A stretch of DNA of 64,000 nucleotides from Arachis hypogaea (lineage: Eukaryota; Streptophyta; Magnoliopsida; Fabales; Fabaceae), in the NCBI RefSeq assembly GCF_003086295.3, contig NC_092054.1, positions 35,184,393-35,248,392 on the forward strand, read 5' to 3'. The notes beneath the pieces were generated by a model. That model searched no databases, was not told the DNA's origin, and saw only the letters and a list, made by a program, of their open reading frames with translations. The translations under genes were made by a program, and so were the position numbers. Shown here piece after piece: positions 58,795-64,000 of the stretch (the stretch's first letter is position 1; each line of letters opens with the position of its first letter).

Positions 58795-59075
58795 TTGAAC
58801 GCCAGATAAGGGGGCCAGAGTGGGCATTCAATGCCCATGAGGAGCAGCAAAGCTAGCGTTGAACACCCGCCAGGAGGCAGAGACCTGGCATTGAATGCCA
58901 GGAAGGAGCACATAGCTGGCGTTGAATGCCAGCCAGGGGACAGAGACCTGGCGTTGAATGCCAGGAAGGAGCACCCTAATGGGCATTCAGTGCCCTATAA
59001 GGAGCATCAAGCTGGCGTTGAATGCCCAACTCTCAACGCCAGCCAGGAGCAAGAGCTAGGCATTCAACGCCCACA
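58795..59075. repeat. GGCGTTGAACGCC palindrome array of element H
   Basis: About nine units, for example CTGGCATTGAATGCCAG (fully symmetric around one base) and GGGCATTCAATGCCC, with spacers like 'gaaggagcac'. Several units changed CG to TG/CA on both arms together. Confidence 0.85.
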
Positions 59076-59175
59076 AGGGGGCAAGGAATTCGAATTCCCT
59101 AGCCTCCCAGGACCAGTGGGTCCCACAGAAACTCCACATATCCCACCTAACTCTCTCACTCCCAATTGTTCATAT

Positions 59176-59229
59176 TTGCTCGATGACGAGAAAAACTCTT
59201 AAGTTTGGTATTATAAAAGCTTTGCTTTT
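59176..59229 (+). promoter_or_regulatory. Hairpin + AAGTTTGG module before H accessory ORF
   Basis: CTCG-ATGA-CGAG (59179-59190, outer pairs partly lost), TTAAGTTTGGTATT (from 59199), then AAAAGC-TTT-GCTTTT (59215-59229), then ATG 59251. Confidence 0.6.
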
Positions 59230-59250
59230 TTACTTCTACCACTCCTAAGT

Positions 59251-59750
59251 ATGGCACCAAAGACTGGTGGAACCTTAAGGAAGAGGAAGGGAAAGCCACT
59301 TGCCTCCGCTTCCCCTACCCCATATGTCACCTATGCAATTTAGCCAAAATTGTCACAGAAGGAGACATCCTCAGTAAGGAGGACAAGCCCGTCACTAAAA
59401 AAAGGATGAAGCATGTTAGAGAGCTGCCACATGGACCATAGCAAGAGCATATAGAGCCGCCTCAACAAGAAATCCCTAAGATGTCTCAAGGATGTATTTT
59501 CCTCCCCAAAATTTTTTTCGGGACTAATTGCACACTTCTCTAGGATAATTGAGCTCCAGCATGGATCAACTAAGGATGGGACATCAAGAGCATTCCGCCA
59601 TCCTCCATGACATAAGAGAAGACCAAAGAGCCATGAGGGAAGAACAAAGAGTTATAAGGGAAGAAAAATAGAGGCAGGAGCATGACATAGAGGAAATCAA
59701 GCACTCCATTGGATCCTCCAGAAGGAGTAGTGGCCGCCATCACTAAGGTG
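59251..59750 (+). pseudogene. Accessory ORF of element H, broken
   Basis: ATG 59251 gives MAPKTGGTLRKRKGKPL as in A and D, but the frame stops at 59341. Later segments match the D region 1860-2046 and end in a helical charged stretch (about 59565-59700, MGHQEHSAILHDIREDQRAM) with further stops. No functional product. Confidence 0.55.
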
Positions 59751-59949
59751 GATTCATTCCCTTTACTCCCCTATTGTTTATCCTATGTTTTTCTATTTTT
59801 CATGTATTTTGTTTATCTGTTTCTAGTGCATGATCATCTGTCTTTATGTCTTAAAACTATGAATTATCCCATGCATCTCTCACCTTACTTAAAAGAAAAT
59901 TATTTTAGTTGAAAAAGAAAAGTAAGATGCATGAATTTCGAGTTATATA

Positions 59950-60178
59950 TTAAGAATAGTTCAATTATTTGATGTGGTGGCGTTGCTTTTGTTTTCTGAA
60001 TGTATGAATGAACAATGCATATTTGAAATTGCAATTAAGAATGTTGGCTCTTGAAAGAATGATAAAAAAGGAGAAGTATTATTGGTAATCTGAAAAATCA
60101 AAAGAAATTGATTCTTGAAGCAAGAAAAAGTAGCAAAAAGCAAGATGCAATAAAATGAAAAATAAATGCATGCGAAAA

Positions 60179-60240
<62 letters not shown>

Positions 60241-60800
60241 AGAGAAAGAAACAGAAAAAGCCAATAGCTTTTTAAACTAAAAGACAAGAGCATAGGTCTA
60301 AGACTTTGAGCATCAATGGTTAGGAGGGCCTAAAAGAAACAAAATCTTGGCCTAGGCACTCCAAAGGAATAGTGTCCCTAACTATATGCTTGTGGTGTGA
60401 AGGTGTCAAGTAAAAAGCTTGAGACTGAGCAGTTAAAGTCGTGATCCAAAGCAAAAAGATTATGCTTAAGAACTCTGGAGACCTCTAACTGGGGATTTTA
60501 GCAAAGCTGAATCACAATCCGAAAGGGTTCACCCAGTTAAGTGTCTGTGGCATTTGTGTATCCGGTGGTAATACTGGAAAACAAAGTGCTTAAGGCCACG
60601 GCCAAGACTCTAAAAGCTGTGTTCAAGAATAAAAAAGAACTAAACTAGGAGAGTCAATAATATCATCTGGATTCTAAGTTCCTAAGGATGCCAACACTTC
60701 TGAGCTTCAATGGATAGTGAGATGCCAAAACTATTCAGAAGCAAAAAGCTACTAAGTCCCGCTCATCTAATTGAAACGGAGCTCCATTGAAAACTCTGAG
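59950..60800 (+). other. Conserved non-coding block of element H
   Basis: Counterpart of A 18780-19660. It includes the (TA)n run. No ORF is supported. Confidence 0.6.
60181..60236. repeat. (TA)n microsatellite
   Basis: About 27 TA units. It is absent from the matching place in A (about 18985), where an A-rich run stands. Confidence 0.95.
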
Positions 60801-60843
60801 ATTTATTGTATCTTACTCTTCTTTTTATCCTACTTTGTTTTTA

Positions 60844-60880
60844 GTTGCTTGGGACAAGCAACAGTTTAAGTTTGGTGTTG
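60844..60880 (+). promoter_or_regulatory. Hairpin and PPT-position motif of element H
   Basis: GTTGCTTG-GGA-CAAGCAAC (60844-60862), then TTTAAGTTTGGTGTTG ending at 60880 against the LTR. Confidence 0.75.
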
Positions 60881-62363
60881 TGATGAGCGGATATTTTATA
60901 CGCTTTTTGACATCATTTTCATATAATTTTTGTTATGTTTTGTTTAAGTTTTATTAAGTTTTCATAGGTTTTAGTGAAAAATTCACATTTTTGGATTCTA
61001 CTTTAAATTTGTGTGTATTATGGTGATTTTAGGTATTTTCTGGCTGAAATTGAGAAGTTTGAGCAGAAGTCTGATTCAGAAGCAGAGAAAGGACTGCAGA
61101 TGCTGTCAGGATCTGACCTCCATGCACTCGGAAGAGCTTTTCTAGAGCTATAGAGGTCTAAATGACGCGCTCTTAATGGCTATGGAAAGCTAACATCTAG
61201 GGCTTTCCAAAAATATATAATAGTTTATACTTTGTTTCAAAAATGAAGGCCCAAAACTGGCGTTCAACGCCAGCCACTAGCCCCATTCCTGGCGTCCAGC
61301 GCCCACAAAGGGGGTCCCTAGCCAGCGTTCAACACCCCCAAGGGACATTAGCACGTGGAAAACACTTAAGCTCAGCCCAAACACTCACCAAGTGGGCCCC
61401 ATAAGTGAATTTTTGCACTATCAACTTAGTTTATCTTATTTCTGTAATCTTTAGTCATTAGATTAGTATTACAGGAGAAGATCACTCATGTTAATCATCT
61501 TCTTCCTCCCCCATTCGAATACTTTACTACTTTTGTATATTATGAGTCACTAACCTCTTAGGTTAAGGTTAGGAGCTCTGCTGAGTTTTATGGATTAATA
61601 AAAGTACTACTGTTCTATTTCAATTCGTGTTTGATTCTCTCCTAAGACGTATCTTCGTTCTTCAATCTTATGAATGAGTTGAATCATCACAAGTTATCTC
61701 TATTCTACATGGGTTCAGTGAGCATCTTTCATCAAATATTACTGAACCATTAGCTTGAGGATACGTCTCTTAGACGGCTAATCCACGACTTTGTTAGGGA
61801 CTTCTCGAGACATCAGTTCAGCCGAGGTCTGGGGAGATTAGGGTCTTTGTGATAAAGGCCAGAACCAAGGCACAACATTCTCTGATCCGGAAGATTCGAC
61901 CTTATCTATAGTGTTTTGAGTAGGATCACCAAGGGAATGAACTGTGGGAGCTTCACCCTCATTCAGACTGGATGCGCACTAAACCTGGTGTTCAGCCTAG
62001 AGGAAGATTGGCAGCCGCTCAAATCGGCATTGATCACATACAGCCTGCTATAGAAGAAATCATTCACAGTTGGGGTAGACAGTAAGAAAGTATTGATCCA
62101 GAAGAACAAAGCATCTTTGAAGTCTTAACCATCCTCCTATTATTAGATTCACAAGCACTGAGTAACGTTATCTTTATTTTACCTTTTATGCGCTTAAACA
62201 ACTACACAACGTTTTTTTCCGCCTAACTAAGATTTACAAGATAACCACTCTTTGATCCAAGCTGACAATCCTCATGAGATCGACCCTGACTCACCTCAGG
62301 TATTACTTGGACGACCCAGTGCACTTGCTGGTTCAATTGTGCAAAGTTAAATTCCACGCACCA
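60881..62363 (+). repeat. Element H 3' LTR (1483 bp)
   Basis: Palindrome array 61255-61340, with a unit missing relative to the 5' LTR. The TATA site reads GTATTACAGG near 61467 in place of GTATATATAGG, so the box is lost. Confidence 0.9.
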
Positions 62364-62382
62364 ATGTGATTATACATAAAAT

Positions 62383-64000
62383 AGGAATAAAGACCCTCTT
62401 CAATTTTATCCCAAAATTAAAAGGACTCTTTGGAGGCAAAGAAAACAAGTCAGAGACCAGAGAGTTGGAGAAGAAATTGAAGAGGAAGTTAAAGAAGAGC
62501 CTGAATTCAATATGGCAGCTAACAGTAACAATGTGATTACCCCTAATATTCTAAATGACCAACAAGTTAGGAGGACTCTTGGTTCTTTCACTACTCCAAA
62601 TTCTGGGCATTATGGCAGTAGCATTGTCACTCCTACTGTGAATGCTAATAACTTCGAGTTGAAGCCCCAACTCATCACAATGGTTCAATAAAATTGTCAA
62701 TTTGGTGGAAGTCCTCAAGAGGATCATAACCGACATGTCTCTAACTTCCTCCGAATCTGTAACACAGTCAAGACTAATGAATTCCCCACTGAGGTTTATC
62801 AGTTGTTGTTATTCCCATTCTCTGTGAGAAACTGGGCCAAGCAATGGCTTGAAACTCAACCCAAGGAGAGTATAGCAACCTAGGAGGATTTGGTGAATAA
62901 AATTTTTAACAAAATTTTTTCCACCTCAGAGGTTGACAAAGCTGAGAATGGAAATCCAAATGTTTAGACAATAAGACAAAGAGTCTCTTTATGAAACCTG
63001 GGGGAGGTACAAGGAGATGTTGAAGAAGTGTCTGCCGGATATATTTTCTGACTAGGTGCAACTCCAGATTTTCTATGATGGTATTACTCCTACTTCAAGG
63101 ATTTCATTGGATAACTCAGTTGGAGGATTTCTGCACATGAAGAAGACTACTGATGAAGCTTTGGAGTTGATTAAAATAGTGGCTAATAATCAATACTTAT
63201 ACTACTCCGAAAGAACAATGAGAAACAGAGTAATGAAGTTGGATGCACTAAACACCCTTCTAGCTCAAAACAAAGCCATGTCACAGCAAATCAATGTCAT
63301 CACTCAACAATTAGGAAATATGCAAGTCTCAATCGTAAATACACAAGATGGTTCCTATGATTTGAGTAGAGGAATCTCTCAAGGTGAAAGTTTTGATTAT
63401 GGCTATTCCTTTGCTGAGCAAGCAAATTATCTAGAGAATTCTTCAAGAGCACCTAACAATGACCTTTTCTCTAAGACATACAATCTTGGGTGGAGAAATC
63501 ACCCCAACTTTGGGTGAAAAAATCAAGGTCAGAGGCAAAATAACTTCAATAATAACCTTCACCAAAACAATTTCAATAACAACCATCAACAAAATAACTT
63601 CAACCCCCATCATCAATCCAGCAACTTTAATCACAACCACCAATCCTCACAACCTCCCCAACCATCACAAGAATCCCAAATTCCTCAAAAGCTTTTCCAT
63701 ATAAAAATTGCCTTAGAAAAACTCTCCCAAAACACCTCTACTTTTGTGCAAACCACTCAAAACTTCATGTAGGAAACTAAAGCCTTTATCAAAAACTTGA
63801 AAATACAAGTAGGACAAATTGCTCAACAATTAGCAAAACCTACAAATATTTTTCCCAGTGACACAATTCCAAGCCCAAGAGAAGAATGTAAGGCTATTAC
63901 TTTGAGAAGTGGAAGGATGGTGGGCAATAAAGTAACAAGCAATGACAAACAATCTGAAGAAGACAAGCATTTGAAGAAGCAAAGGAGGAGACCAACCATC
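62383..64000 (+). pseudogene. gag: Element F gag, truncated by the window edge
   Basis: RNKD at 62383 matches the second to fifth residues of A gag; the initiator Met is not evident. Capsid core with FELKPQLITMVQ (stop follows), LLLFPFSVRNWAKQWLETQP, then a frameshift near 62922, and MFRQ..DKESLYETWGRYKEML. 63056-63517 is open (FYDGITPTSRISLDNSVGGF ... coiled NVITQQLGNMQ). Stops near 62688, 62881, 62972, 63053, 63516 and 63770 mostly stand where A or H has Gln or Trp. The Asn/His/Gln-rich linker (63520-63690) has no CCHC knuckle. The end reads CKAITLRSGR, the usual start of the region before protease. Confidence 0.85.

Larger units (their letters stand above)
49489..62363 (+). mobile_element. 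Element H: non-autonomous gag-only lineage-2 element hosting I
   Basis: LTRs 49489-50979 (1491 bp) and 60881-62363 (1483 bp). Flanks AAGTG (49484-49488) and ATGTG (62364-62368) agree in four of five bases. It is inserted in the leader of F just before gag. Internal order is as in A, but most of the protease is deleted and I (51769-56217) interrupts the leader. Without I it is about 8.4 kb. Confidence 0.85.
37862..64000 (+). mobile_element. Element F: Ty3-gypsy element hosting G, H and I; runs off the window
   Basis: LTR (37862-49317, with G inside), primer binding site 49324-49341, leader 49342-49488 interrupted by H, gag from 62383 to the edge. The LTR start TGATGCATGAGC at 37862 is my best guess; the LTR without G would be about 3.7 kb. 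The LTR has its own palindrome themes. Confidence 0.7.

Noticed and set aside
58795..59075. CRISPR-like look of short repeats with regular spacers
   Set aside because: Units are degenerate palindromes in a plant retroelement, spacers are similar to each other, and there are no cas genes.
60079..60293. Tyr-Ile repeat ORFs
   Set aside because: Translation of the (TA)n microsatellite.

Overview
This is a eukaryotic, almost certainly plant, repeat-rich window. It holds no host gene that I can recognise as intact. The long terminal repeats (LTRs), the tRNA-Asp-type primer binding sites and the Athila/Tat-type Ty3-gypsy proteins resemble pericentromeric DNA of a legume, most likely Arachis (peanut or a wild relative). 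The species call comes from recognition, not from a search. About 90% of the window is nested LTR retrotransposons, which I letter A to I.

Layout. (1) 1-1859: end of element C (+), with its 3' LTR at 365-1859, inserted into element D. (2) 1860-9344: element D (-), a gag/protease-only element without a capsid. Its 5' LTR (6303-9344) is split by solo LTR E (6704-8191, TSD ATGAC). (3) 9345-11596: older DNA holding a plant-mobile-domain fragment (+) and the N-terminal part of a MuDR-type transposase pseudogene (-), joined tail to tail. (4) 11597-21454: element A (+), complete, TSD CAACT, gag-protease only; it splits the MuDR pseudogene. (5) 21661-32558: element B (+), TSD GTCAT, the only element here with a full pol. 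It is broken mainly by stop codons in place of Gln, Trp and Arg codons. (6) 32559-35872: a second copy of [A LTR, 206-bp flank, B LTR], joined abruptly to the interior of B. (7) 35878-37861: AT-rich DNA with a 387-bp direct repeat. (8) 37862-64000: element F (+). Element G (-, 41485-49235, TSD GAACG) lies inside its LTR, and element H (+, 49489-62363) lies in its leader just before gag. H itself carries I, a 4.45-kb probable solo LTR (51769-56217, TSD TTATC). F gag runs off the right edge.

How the parts work together. Two lineages are present. Lineage 1 (B, C, G) has LTRs starting TGATAAACC, a TTAAGTGTGGGGAGGT polypurine tract and GACGCG-type palindrome arrays. Lineage 2 (A, D, E, H) has LTRs starting TGATGAGCGG, a TTAAGTTTGGTGTTG motif at the polypurine-tract position and GGCGTTGAACGCC arrays. 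Only B encodes reverse transcriptase and integrase. A, D, G and H lack them, so they presumably moved in trans.

Most interesting signal. Elements of both lineages carry two copies of a module: a short hairpin (six to eight base pairs in the well-preserved copies, usually a GGA-type loop) a few bases upstream of the sequence that abuts the 3' LTR. One copy lies at the LTR and one lies 1.4-1.7 kb upstream, near the accessory ORF. Stem sequences differ but pairing is mostly kept. A second hairpin lies 40-59 nt after the gag/pol stop codon in five elements, and its stem also shows compensatory changes. Neither is explained by the standard annotation of these elements. All alignments and pairings were done by eye.
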